A stretch of 64,000 nt of DNA from Cryptomeria japonica (Eukaryota > Streptophyta > Pinopsida > Cupressales > Cupressaceae): the NCBI RefSeq assembly GCF_030272615.1, contig NC_081405.1:475420008-475484007 (forward strand), in the 5' to 3' direction. Both the position numbers and the translations under genes were made by a program. The notes beneath the pieces were generated by a model. That model worked only from the letters and a program-made list of their open reading frames with translations. It was not told the origin of the DNA and did not search any database. Positions 1-10,683 of this stretch are shown here, in pieces; within the stretch, counting starts at the first letter, position 1, and the number at the start of each line of letters is the position of its first letter.

Positions 1-784
1 TAACCCTTAATGATGAAATGTTGATCAATTAATGTTGTTGTAGTACTGTTGGGAGAGGTATGATGGGCTAAAATAATGAATGATTGATGTTGGTGACCAT
101 CCAACCTTCTACAATTTATTGTGTATATGAAGCCAATACTAATCAAACCCTTAAAACTACTGAAATTGGCCCTTAAAGACCTAGAAAATTAGTATCATGT
201 ATGCCCAATTGCAAATCTGGTGAGAGGGGCTATGTCTTGACACCACAATATTGGAGGGTTTCATCTCCAAGAATTCTCCAAAGCTTCCTTTGTCATTGTA
301 GATATGAGATTAGCTGAAAAACTCCAAAAAAAAAAATCTAAATGCATAATCTGAATGCCAAAGGGGACTTTATGCCTCCAAGCCCTAATTCGATCCCCAT
401 AAGGCATCCTTAAAAGATTCCAAAATCATCTTTTTTCCCAAAAAAAGTTTGCCTACCTTGAGGGTTGCTCTCTCATGATTAATTGACCACTTTTTAAGTT
501 ATAACACTTGCCTAGGAAATTGAACCAAGGGGTAAATAAAGCTATAATATTATAAAGTTACTTTTATTAAAAAAATTTAATAATAGAAATAAGTAACATA
601 AACTTTTATATGCTTTTTATTATAAACTTTATTGAATAATTCTTTACCAAGATCCAAAACTGCTTAAGTAGAGCTCCTCCTGGTAAACCAAACATCTCCT
701 AACCCCATCAATTGCCTGCGGAGATGACTAACAAGCAAACCTAAGATTCTTGACCTATCACTGAAAAAATGGGGACATTACAGT
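1..784. other. Unassigned AT-rich flank
   Basis: I see no ORF with a recognisable product, no RNA gene and no clear repeat here. The stretch ends where sequence matching the 3' LTR of copia element 1 begins abruptly near 785. That makes the right edge a deletion or rearrangement junction and not a normal LTR start, which would read TGTTGG. Confidence 0.4.
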
Positions 785-1651
785 CTCCTAGTCATGTCCT
801 ATTTGTTTTTGTAATCCACATTGATTGTTGTGTGAGTTTTTGGTGATTTTCTTCAACTGGTATTGATTTTCGTGTTATGCTATATTTCTGGTGGTGTAGT
901 GTGTTGCGGTTGATCTTGGTGTGATTTCTAGTGGAGTTGATCATTTGGTAATTTTATTTAGGTCCATGTTATGCTATGAAAATCATCATATCAATCCGGT
1001 GGTCGATCTTTGTATCATGTGATATAATTTTGTAATTATGAGTTGAGGGTGTAGGGTTTAGCTGACCTTATTATCAAGGTTGATGAATTGTATATATAGG
1101 TGATTTATTCATGTAGTTTGGGTGTCGATGTTGTGTTTACATTATTAGAAAGTGGTGTCTACATGAACAAGTGATTTATCATTTGGTGTTGAGGTTGAGG
1201 TGAGATTGGTGTTGCAAAGCAGACAACTGGGCTTAACTGAAACTTTAATCAGGTATTTGGAAATGATATTATTTTAGTTCACTTCTTTTGGATTGTAGTC
1301 AGAATCTTATTGTAAGTCAGTGAGACTTCCCTGAGGGGTGTAGCCTTTCAGGCCATTATATTTGAGCAGTGAGCTCTAGGCAATGTGCCTGAATGCATTT
1401 ACATTCCTCATTGTAACATTTTCACATACTACTATAGAGCATCATCTTACTATGGGTAGGTTCCCACTATTTTTTTTACCTTAATTGGGTTTTCCACATC
1501 ACAATCTTGGTGTTGTGTATTGTGTTGTTAATTTTCTTATTTGTTTAGTGCTTCAGTTTGTTAGATTTGTTGTTGTGCTTAAAGTTTTATTTATTCTGGT
1601 GAAGACTGATTCACACCCCCTCACAGTCTTCCTTCTTTGTTCCTACTAACA
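785..1651 (+). repeat. 5' LTR of copia element 1, truncated
   Basis: It aligns by eye with the 3' LTR from about 6436 onward. Shared stretches include TCCTAGTCATGTCCTAT, GTAAGTCAGTGAGACTTCC and GACTGATTCAC. It ends in CTAACA directly before the PBS. Compared with the 1,215-bp 3' LTR, about 390 bp of the U3 end is missing, including the TGTTGGAT start. Confidence 0.88.
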
Positions 1652-1653
1652 AT

Positions 1654-1665
1654 TGGTATCAGAGC
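1654..1665 (+). other. Primer binding site, initiator Met tRNA type
   Basis: TGGTATCAGAGC lies two bases after the LTR end. It is complementary to the 3' end of plant initiator Met tRNA, the usual copia primer. Confidence 0.92.
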
Positions 1666-1707
1666 TAGATCCTTTGGTAGAAGCTTAATCACTTGAGGAG
1701 ATACAGG

Positions 1708-2631
1708 ATGGTAGCTCAAGGTATTCTCTTTAAGAAGGACAGTCTGATGTTTTATGGAAGCAACTATACTATATGGAAGAACCGGATGGAGGTGCACTTG
1801 AAATGTCTTGGAAAAGCATTGCTTAGTGAGCTGACTAATTTAGAGATGACAAATGTTATGGGACTTTAGATTTCACATGAAATCTAGGAGATACTTGAGA
1901 TCTTGTATGAAGGTGATAAATAGGTGAAAGTTGCTAAGTTGCAGAGTTTGAAAGGAAAATATGAGACATTAAAGATGGGAGATGATGATAACATACATTC
2001 TTTTATGGCTAAGGTGAATGACCTTGTCCTAGGTATCAGATGTGTCAGTGGAAGCATTGAGGAAGATGAAATTGTTGCTAAGGTGCTGAGATCTTTGCCA
2101 CCTACTTATAAACACAAGGTTGCTACCATTGATGAGATCCGAAGTGTGACTAGAGTGACAAGAGATTCATTGGTTGGAAAGCTTGCTGCATTTGAGCTGA
2201 GTGAGTTTGGATAATCTCATGGAAAGTCCAAGACAACATTTAGAGCATCTACATTTGGTAAGTAGAAGTTTGATCCCGATGAGTGCAAAATATCCAAATA
2301 TGAGAGAGAGAGAAAAGCGATTGAAGAACAAGAAAGAGAGCTTGATAAGATTGAAGCACTAATTTCCCAGAGATTGCCTAAAGATGTTGATAAGTATAAT
2401 GGAAAGTTGCCTTTGAAATGTTTCTCTTGTAATAAGATAGGACATTTTAATTCTAAATGCCCAAAGAGAATGGCTAAGTATGATAGGTATGATAAGTTTG
2501 ATAAGCATGATAGGAATGATAGATATGAGAAGCATGAGAAGTATGGTAAGCCTTATAAGTCTAACCAAAATTTTAGAAACCAGAAGAACTATCATTATGC
2601 TACAGATGAAGGTGTTACCAATGATGAATAA
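1708..2631 (+). pseudogene. gag: Copia gag (UBN2-type capsid plus zinc knuckle), degenerate
   Basis: Translation from the ATG at 1708 gives the copia gag N-terminus (GILFKK, then NYTIWKNRMEVHLKCLG). Roughly 100 bp present in the sister copy at 21763 is then missing. The conserved block KLQSLKGKYE follows at 1924-2214, and a complete CCHC zinc knuckle (CFSCNKIGHFNSKC) lies near 2420-2461. A stretch rich in Tyr, Asp, Lys and His follows the knuckle. Several in-frame stops are present, for example at 1867. The product would form the capsid and bind RNA. This copy cannot make a full-length protein. Confidence 0.88.
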
Positions 2632-2751
2632 AAAGGAGATGAAGTTGTGTTTATTGCCATTAAAGAGGATAGACCTATGCCTATTGATCCCACTATCTAT
2701 TCTAGTGAGGAAAAAAATTTGGCAGCTAAGGTAGAAGAAAAGGATGAATGA

Positions 2752-3275
2752 GTGATTGACAACGGTTGTTCACATTATATGACCGGTGATAAAAGAAAAT
2801 TTGTGAGCATGGAAAAGTATGATTGTGGGATAGTTATATTTGGAGATGACAAAGCCTGTGTAATCCGTGGGAGAGGTTCTATTTCTTTTGATGGTAAGCA
2901 TAAAATGATGATGTCTTGTATGTTGAAGGTTTGAAGCATAACCTTCTGAGTGTTGGACAAATGGTTGATAAGGGTTATGATCTACAATTCAAGGATGGTA
3001 AATGCAAGAAATTGAATGCCTCCAGTATAGAGATTGCATCTAGGACTAAGACTAAAGGTAACATTTTTCATTTGAATATTGGTGAGAAAAGTTGTTTGAT
3101 TGCTAAGATAGATGAGAGTTATTTGTGGCATAGGAGAATGTGTCATGTGAACTTTGATTCAATGATTAAGATCTATTCTACACAAGCTGTTAGAGATTTG
3201 CCTAAGATTGCTAAGATTTCTTATCTGGTATGTAAAGAATGTCAGTTGGGTAAGCAAACAAGGATTTCTTTCTAG
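2752..3275 (+). pseudogene. pol: Copia protease and GAG-pre-integrase region, degenerate
   Basis: The aspartic protease motif reads DNGCSHYMTGD, where the usual active site is D-[ST]-G, so the second position is substituted by Asn. After a frame change near 2916, GNIFHLN and LWHRRMCHVN mark the GAG-pre-integrase zinc-binding region, and CKECQLGK closes the HHCC-type finger. The polyprotein is broken by a frameshift near 2910 and a stop at 3273. Confidence 0.85.
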
Positions 3276-3299
3276 AGAAAACAATATACATCTAATGGA

Positions 3300-3990
3300 C
3301 TACTAGCTCTTGTGCATACTGACCTATGTGGACCTACAAATGATAGAAGTGTGCAGGGTGATAGATATTTTATGCTACTAATTGATGATTATTCTAGGAT
3401 GATGTGGGTTGTCTTTTTGAAGGAGAAATCAGAAGCATTGGACAAATTCAAGATATTCAAAGCTAAGGTGGAAACTAGACCTCGATTGAAGGTAAAATTC
3501 CTGAGGCCTGATAGAGGTGGAGAATTCTATTTTCATGAGTTCAACTCATTCTGTGAGATGCATGGAATTAGAAGACAATTATCTAATCCTAAAACCCCAC
3601 AACAAAATGGAGTTGTTGAGAGAAATATCTATTGGAGAGAAGTAACTAGCACTGTTGTTTACACATTCAACACAGAGTTCACATCAAAGGTGATACAGGT
3701 AAGACCCCTTATGAGCTTTGGTTTGGTCATGTTCCTACTGTAATATATTTTAGAGTATTTGGTAGCAAATGTTATATCAATAGAGATGAGGATATAGGAA
3801 ATTTTGATTCTAGAAGTGATGAAGGTATCTTCATGGGATATTCAACTAAGAGCAAAGCCTACTGGTGCTATAATAAGAGACTAAGAAAGATAGTTGAAAG
3901 TGCGAATGTGAAGGTGGATGAGAACCTTGGTAAGGAGTCCAGAGCATGCAGTTATGATGATGGTCAACATGTTGTTTTCGCTCCTATTTA
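3300..3990 (+). pseudogene. pol: Copia integrase core, degenerate
   Basis: The DDE integrase core is visible: VHTDLCGP carries the first Asp, RPDRGGEF the second Asp and PQQNGVVERN the Glu. YFMLLIDDYSRMMWVVFLK lies between them. About 100 bp is missing after the Glu motif compared with the copy at 23800, and the frame then breaks near 3650-3740. C-terminal sequence (FGSKCYINRDED) is readable in another frame to about 3990. Confidence 0.88.
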
Positions 3991-4186
3991 GCCTAAAGGA
4001 CCTAAGCAGAATGATCTGGTAGAGACTATTAATTCAGATGTTGTTGTTGCCAGTGAAGAAGTACAAGAACCTAACAACTAGAATAGACAGAAGACTCCGA
4101 GGTATGTAAGATTGAATCATCCTGAAAAATCAGATTATTGCTGATAGGAATAAGGGTGTAATGACTTAGTTGTTGAAGAAGTTTAT

Positions 4187-4880
4187 TTGATTTCTAAAGT
4201 TGAACCTAAAGATGTTGTTGAAGCTTGTAAAGATGAAAGTTGGATGAGAGCAATGCAAGAAGAACTAGATCAGATTAAAAATAATAATACTTGGGAACTT
4301 GTGCCTAGACATAAAGATAAGAATGTTATTGGTACTAAATGGGTATTCAAAAACAAGATGAATGAAGTCGATGGAGTTGTCAGATATAAAGCTAGACTGG
4401 TCTACAAAGGATACTCATAGCAAGAAGGAATTGATTATGAGGAGACTTTTGCTCCGGTTGCTAGACTTGAAGCTGCTAGATTGTTTCTTGCTTATCCTAC
4501 TTATAAAGATGTCAAGGTATATCAGATGGATATCAAATTGACATATTTGAATGGTGATCTAGAGGAAGAAGTTTACATTGAACAACTTGATGTATTTTCA
4601 CTGTCGGATCATGGAGACATGGTGTGTACATTGAAGAAAGCTCTTTATGGATTGAAACAAGCTTCTAGAGCCTGGTATGCTAGATTAGATAAATACTTGT
4701 TGAAATTAGGATTTACTAAAGGTACTACTGATAGTAATCTATATTTCAAGATTGAAAATGATAACATCCAAATTGTTGAAGTCTTTGTTGATGATATTAT
4801 CTTTGGTGGTGATGTTGACATGAGCATGAAGTTTGCCAGTGATATGCAAAAATGTTTTGAGATGTCTATGATGGTGAGAT
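4187..4880 (+). pseudogene. pol: Copia reverse transcriptase, degenerate
   Basis: Conserved RT blocks appear in order: NTWELVP, GTKWVFKNK, YKARLV, YEETFAPVARLE, MDIKLTYLNGDLEEEVYIEQ, ALYGLKQASRAWY and VFVDDIIFGG (the catalytic Y/F-x-D-D box). A stop interrupts at about 4420 and the frame changes near 4875. The NTWELVP to LYGLKQ series is diagnostic of the copia RVT_2 family. Confidence 0.93.
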
Positions 4881-5742
4881 GAAATTCTTCTTAGGTTTGC
4901 AGATTGCACAGATAGGAAAAGGAATATTCATATCTCAAACTAAGTATGTGAAGGAATTGTTGAAGAATTTTGAATTAGATGACTCCAAACCGGTTGGAAC
5001 TCCTATGGTAACTGGTTGTAAATTGTCTAAAAATGATAAATCTCTGAAAGCTAATCAGAATTCATACAAATCTATGTTGGTGGACCGTTATATCTTACTT
5101 AGACTAGGCCCGACGTTATGCATGTTGTGTGTATGGCTGCTAGATATCAAGTTGATCCAAAGGAGAGTCATGTCATTGATGTTAAGAGGATATTCAAATA
5201 TCTAAAGGAAACCGAGGACTATGGTTTATGGTACCCAAGAAATTATTATTTCATGTTGTGTGCCTACATTGATGCTGATTGGGCTAGTGATGTAGATGAC
5301 CAAAATAGAACTATCAATGGAGGATTCTTTTTGGGTAAGAAGTTGGTTTCATGGGCTAGGAAGAAACAGGATTCACTGTCCTTATCTACTACTAAAGTTG
5401 AGTACATTGTTGTTGCTAGTAATCTAGTAATTGCACTCAGGTGGTTTGGATGAAGCAAATGTTGAAAGATATCAGAGTTATTCATGATGAACCTACTGTT
5501 ATTTACTATAATAATTCTAATCCTATCAACATGTGAAATAATCCAATACAACATTCAAAGACTAAGCATATATCAATCAAATATCATTATATGAGAGAAC
5601 AAGTCAGTGAGGAGAAGGTGAAGTTGGAGTATGTATCTACAAAGGAATAGATAGCTGATATTTTCACTAAGCCTTTGCCTACAGATATATTTGTCTATTC
5701 GAGAGATAAATTAGGGGTATCCACCTCTCCCGATGAGAACTA
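4879..5742 (+). pseudogene. pol: Copia RT thumb and RNase H, degenerate
   Basis: KFFLGLQIAQ and KLSKNDKS continue RVT_2. AYIDADWASDVDD, SWARKKQDSLSLSTTKVEY and the downstream NNSNPIN region are the copia RNase H D-E-D blocks. The polyprotein end near 5742 reads RDKLGVSTSPDEN before a stop. Frames shift near 5200 and 5450. Confidence 0.88.
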
Positions 5743-6045
5743 GATGAATTGAATTGCATCAATCTGGTGGATTTCAGAGCCTTATTATTTTATCCATATT
5801 GGTGAGTTGGTGTTGCTCCTCTACTAGAGTAGTCTATGTTTTGGGGAGAGAGATTTATGTTTCTGGAGAGAGTTTGGTTATATGTTTTGGAGATATTTGG
5901 CATTTCTATCAAAGGGGGAGAAAGATCATGTGAAAATTTGCTTTTTCTTTCTTGACCTTAGGGGGAGTTTGTTGGTGATTCCTTCTTTCTTTGCATTGAT
6001 TGTTTTTCACATTCATATAGTGCCATCAATGCCAAAGGGGGAGAT
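5743..6045 (+). other. Copia element 1 3' UTR with three G5 purine tracts and PPT
   Basis: Purine tracts AAAGGGGGAG (5911), TTAGGGGGAG (5958) and AAAGGGGGAGA (6034-6044) precede the 3' LTR. The last one is the polypurine tract proper, one base before TGTTGG. The tract starts are 47 and 76 bp apart. Copia element 2 and the pol-less element at 14596-21222 show nearly the same arrangement. Confidence 0.85.
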
Positions 6046-7260
6046 TGTTGGATACAGTTTGTCATTGCTGCTACTAGGATATGTTGTTGTCATTGATGTC
6101 AACATATTCCTATGATTTGATCCGGTGTACTTGAGAAGATCTTCTGATCCAGTTTTGTAGTTTGGTTTTGTTGATCCTAGTTTGCAGAGGTTGATATTTG
6201 CTCTGGTATATTCTAGTGTAATCTGATCTTGTGCTGGGACTTTGGGATATTGTTTTGGATGGTCTTGTGTATCTTCATTTTATATGCTTTGTGATTTGGT
6301 ACTTAGCAAGTTATGTTTAGTCATCACAATTGTTGATTGGTTGTGTTCTTGAACTTCTAGACGTTGACAGATGAAGATTTGAAAAGTAGTGTTGGTGCAG
6401 CTATTTTGGATGATTCTAACATGCTTGCTGGTGTTTCCTAGTCATGTCCTATTTTTTTTGGTGATCCGCATTGATCTTTGTGCTATTTTTTGGTGATTTT
6501 CATGTTATGTGGTATTTTTGGTGGTGTAGCGTGTTGTGGTTGATCTTGGCATGATTTCCAGTGGAGTTGATCATTCAGGAATTTGAATTAGGTCCATGTT
6601 ATGCTATGAAAATCATCATATTGGTTCGGTGGTCGATCTTTGTATCATGTGATGTAATTTTGTAATTATGAGTTGAGGGTTGAGGGTTTAGCCGACCTTG
6701 TTATCAAGGTTGATGAATTGTATATATAGGTGAGTTATTAATGTAGTTTGGGTATCAATGTTGTGTTTGCATTATTAGAAAGTGGTGTGTGCATGAACAA
6801 GTGATTTATCCTTTGGTGTTGTAGAGCAAACAAATGTGCTTAACTAGAACTATAATCAGGCATTTGGAGATGCTATTCTTTTAGTTTACTTCTTTTGGAT
6901 TGTAGTCCAAATCTTATTGTAAGTCAGTGAGACTTCCTTAAGGGTTGTAGCCTTCCGGGCTATTATATTTGAGCATTGAGCTCTAGGAAGTGTACCTGAA
7001 TGCATGTGCATTCCCCATTGTAACATTTTCACATACTACTGTAGAGTATCATTTTATTGTAAGTAGGTTCCAACCATGGTTTTTCACTTAACTGGGTTTT
7101 CCACCTCAAAATCTTGGTGTTGTGTGTTGTGCAGTTAATTTGCTTATTTGTTTATTGTTGCAGTTTGTTATATCTATTGTTGTGCTTAAAGTTTTATTTA
7201 TTTTGGTGAAGACTGATTCACCTCCACCTTCTCAATCTTCCTTCTTTGTTTCTGCTAACA
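6046..7260 (+). repeat. 3' LTR of copia element 1 (1,215 bp)
   Basis: It starts TGTTGGAT directly after the PPT and ends GCTAACA. It matches the truncated 5' LTR and, less closely, the LTRs of copia element 2 (13794 and 26322). Confidence 0.9.
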
Positions 7261-9540
7261 CCCTAAACCTATGTTTATTGTTTCATTTCATGAATGAGGT
7301 TCTGAGAGTAGGTTAGGTGCAATGGGCATATGATAGACCAGTAGTTGTCCAAATCAAAGAACTATTATAAAACATTGGTGACAACAAAACCCAGAAAGCC
7401 ACTATCTGGGGTTATTTCAAAAAATTTTAGGGTGCAATGTAGGATAGGGAGAGAATTCCTAAGTCTATTGTTGAGAAATATAAGGATACAATATGCTTCA
7501 TGGTTAACATAGATCAATGCCTAATGGAGGTAGTTGAGCCCATAACTATTTGGATCATGCCCATGGGGTATGAAGTTGAAGAGAAAATTCTTGAACTGTA
7601 TGCTCAACATCTCTTGAGAAAGCTATTAGATCCATTGGAAGAGAGGTTCGACACATTCGTAGAGAATGACTTATAGTCAGGAAGTAGTTCAAGCTGAAAA
7701 TTTACAAGGTCAGGAAGTGCATTGAAGAATATGTAGAGAGTATTGGGATCACCAAGGAAGTAGTTCGAGAGGCAAGAAAAATAAATCAACAAGAAGTAGA
7801 GGGGAAGGTAGTGAAAGTTGAATATATTGGCTCTACCAAGTCAACCAAAATAGCCAAATCACTAGCCAAACCATTCAGTAAGGTTGACAAGAGGAAAAAA
7901 GAGGAAAGCACTAAAGTATATGTTATTGTGAAATATGATGAGGAAACATAGTCTAATGAGGTAGAGAAAATGAAGACCAAGGGAACCAAAGATACAAAAG
8001 TATCTAAGGACAAACCCTCTAGTGAAGGGAAAACTAGAAGGGTGAAGATAGATTATGATAAACATGACATGTTAGTCCAAGAGGGTGAAGAAGCTTTAAG
8101 AATGCAAGGTAACTTGAAACCTCTTGCTGATTTTTATGACAATTTTGATGATGTTGGCAAAAAAAACTCTTAAGGAAGCTACAGTTATGTATTTAAACAT
8201 TTTCAATAGAGCTCTTGTTGAGATCATGTTAGAAATTCTTAAAAGTTTATATAACCTGTTAGAGTTAAGAAGAGGTATTGCAAAAGTAGAAGATGATAGG
8301 CTAAAGGAATATATACTAGTCAACCTATGTTTGGTAATAGTAGTAGAAGAGGTTAATAAGATACTTAAAGAAGCCCAAAATAATTTTAGGAGAAAAAAAA
8401 GAATCAATAAGCTCATGGTTGGGCAAATAGATGAAGTGATTAAGGACACTAAAAATATTTTGAAGCCAATTTGGGAACATAATCAATATGATGTTGTTTC
8501 ATCAGTTCCAGTAGTGCAAAAAGAGAAACCAAAAGATGATCAACCTGATGTAAATGTTCCCTCTGTTCAAGAAAAGGGAGAAGAGTTGAATAAGGGTGAA
8601 GAGGGGATAGGCAAAGGCAATAAAGGTGAGGATACTCATAATCCTCCGGATGAGCCTGTGGACTCAATTCCATCTATGGAGACTCAAACTCTAGTTGAAG
8701 TTCAAGGTCCTAAGTAGGTTAAAGCACAAATTAACTCAGAGGAAAAAAAGGATAGTGTTGCCTTTGATGAAAGAGACACTATGGAGGATGTAAAAGATTT
8801 TCTTCAGAAGGATAAGCAAATTTTTGATGATCTGGCACTGTCCCAAGGGCCAATCAGCTTGGATAATCTATTACCCATTCAGAAGTTGAAGCTAGCATCA
8901 CTTGCATAAGCTAAGGCTAGAGAGGAGATCCTTAAGTCTCACATTGAGGAGAGTGAGTTGCTTAATCTTGCATTTGGTGTCCTACAAAAGATAATGCCTA
9001 CATATGTCAAGGACACTTCAAATTCTCCATCAGGGAAGCTGAAGGGCTTAATTAACTCTGTAAGTACTCATTTTGAATCATTAGAGAAGTTAGCAAAGAT
9101 TAAGGTCCAGAATGAGTTTGATGCCAAGAGATCCAATGAGTTGCAAAGGATGATTGCTAATGATAGAAGCTTGTTAGATGCATGTGTAAAAAGTATCCAA
9201 GATTATTTATTAGAAGGTGGTAATGTCTACAAGTCTTGTTTATAATTTTCTAAGTTTGTTGCAGATTTTTTAGGAGATAAAAGAGAATGAGAAACTACTG
9301 GCAGATATATTTGTCTTTTGATCCCTCATCAGTCTTTGTGGCTAGTACGGAAACTCAAGTTATATCTTTGTTTGACAAAATCATGAATCTAAGTCATGAT
9401 AATGAGAAAATCATTAGTAGATATTGTGAGCTCCAAAGCCTAATAACTCCCAAGTTAGACACCATTCTTAGTGCTTTGAAGGAAGCTCAAGATGTTATAA
9501 CCACAAATGATCATGCAGGTCTTCAGTCAACATGAATGCA
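7261..9540 (+). pseudogene. C-terminal part of an unclassified retroelement ORF (second copy)
   Basis: I do not recognise a known family. The first codons (LCLLFHFMNEVLRVG) and the following DRERIPKSIVEKYKDTICF and MGYEVEEKILELYAQ align with the long minus-strand ORF at 15590-18943 (VCLMLYFTKEILGTG, TRERLPQSVVDKYNKEICF, MGYEVDLTILETYAK). Order and spacing are similar through a Lys/Glu-rich middle and a coiled-coil-like C-terminus. Open parts are 7970-8173, 8124-8717, 8958-9245 and 9287-9535. Stops and at least two frameshifts separate them. The N-terminal third is absent because copia element 1 abuts at 7260. Confidence 0.8.
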
Positions 9541-9748
9541 AGCATATCTTTCCAGTGTCCTAATCTCAGTTTTGGAATTTCTTAAGAAAGGTTGGCATGG
9601 TGACTTGAATTCATTAAAAAATACTTTTGCAAACATATTTAAGTTCATGTAATGAGGTATGTGTGTATATATGCTACTATATATAGAGTTTTTGCTCAAA
9701 TTTTTGGTATGTAGATCCCTACCTTTTCCATTGATGTCAAAGGGGGAG

Positions 9749-10316
9749 TGTAGGGAAGTGAAAAATGTTGTATTCATCTCAGAGTTTACTTTAGTGGTGA
9801 ATATTTTCCAATGGTGAATATTTCACGTCAGCAACTTGGAAAATGGTGAATGTATTGTATCGACCAGGGGTGGCCATGTCACCAAAAATTTATAAATATT
9901 CATCAAATACACGACCCAATCGCTTATTAGTTTATGTAATTAATTGTATCTATGTGAATATTTCACCAATAAAATCCACGTTTTCCACATAGTAAATTTA
10001 ATTTTTTCGTCTACTCTCTCTGAGGTTGCCTTGATAGATGACCATAATTCGGCAATAGTCATATAAAGATTTATTTTCTAGAAGGGCCCAATTCGCTCAG
10101 TATTTTGCAGACATGTGTCTCTATTCACCCCAATTTTTGCTAGCTCTATTATATTTACCAATTAATTAGTCGGCCCATATTCGCCTCAGAAATTACATAA
10201 GATGTGTTATAGTTAAGTGGAATTTGCCAAATATTTGTATACTATATAAAATTCCCGCCGAATTTACCAAATAAGGATTGGTCTAAATAAATTCAAACAT
10301 CAGATCTATCTCTACA
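9749..10316 (+). repeat. Probable 3' LTR of the pol-less remnant, right end tentative
   Basis: TGTAG directly follows the PPT. The best inverted match for an end is CTACA at 10312-10316, giving 568 bp. A TATAAATA box lies at 9891. No second LTR copy exists in the window, so the right boundary rests only on the TG...CA and TGTAG/CTACA symmetry. Confidence 0.55.
9891..9898 (+). promoter_or_regulatory. Candidate TATA box in LTR
   Basis: TATAAATA lies about 140 bp into the LTR that starts at 9749, a plausible U3 promoter position. Confidence 0.4.
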
Positions 10317-10683
10317 CAATTTGGCCAGTTTTGGGCTCTTAATTCAGATCAATAGAGAAGTTTCAGACACGGAACAACCATTGTTGTTGACTGCATTGGC
10401 GACTATTAGTGACCTATTAGGTGAGTGATCATATTTTTGAAGTGTTATAATATTATTCTAAATTCATCTCTATCTGTTTATACTGTTGAGCTCATTCTTA
10501 TTCAATGGGGACCTGTCAATGCCAGTGGTCACCCTAAAGACCTCAGACATCTAGATTGTAGTCTGTAGGGCCAATTAATCATATAGTCTAGTCTATTTAC
10601 TATTATTACTTCTTCCACAACTTGATATTTTTTTACAGCCTTTATTTCATTGGATATGTGAAACACAAATAAGGGTAGGAATC
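10317..10683. other. Spacer without a recognised gene
   Basis: I see no coding signal. The sequence may include the true end of the upstream LTR or the 5' UTR of the hAT-like gene that follows. Confidence 0.35.

Larger units (their letters stand above)
785..7260 (+). mobile_element. Ty1/copia retrotransposon, element 1 (5'-truncated)
   Basis: The order is partial 5' LTR (785-1651), PBS, gag, protease, integrase, reverse transcriptase, RNase H, PPT and 3' LTR (6046-7260). Integrase lying before reverse transcriptase is the Ty1/copia order. The protein remnants resemble TNT1-type polyproteins. All reading frames are interrupted by stops and frameshifts, so the copy is not autonomous now. The right end abuts ORF sequence that continues from 7261, which suggests the element inserted into the pol-less element now left at 7261-10316. 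The target duplication cannot be checked because the left end is lost. Confidence 0.93.
7261..10316 (+). mobile_element. Remnant of a pol-less LTR retrotransposon (3' half)
   Basis: It comprises the ORF remnant above, about 200 bp of 3' UTR, a PPT (AAAGGGGGAG, 9739-9748) and a 3' LTR beginning TGTAGGGAAG at 9749. No protease, integrase or RT is visible in what remains. The LTR differs from both copia LTRs and from the 792-bp LTR at 14596. Any 5' half, which would lie left of copia element 1, is not in the window. Confidence 0.65.

Noticed and set aside
1654-1665. tRNA gene near TGGTATCAGAGC
   Set aside because: Only the 12-base primer-complementary segment is present, next to LTR ends. No cloverleaf can be formed around it.
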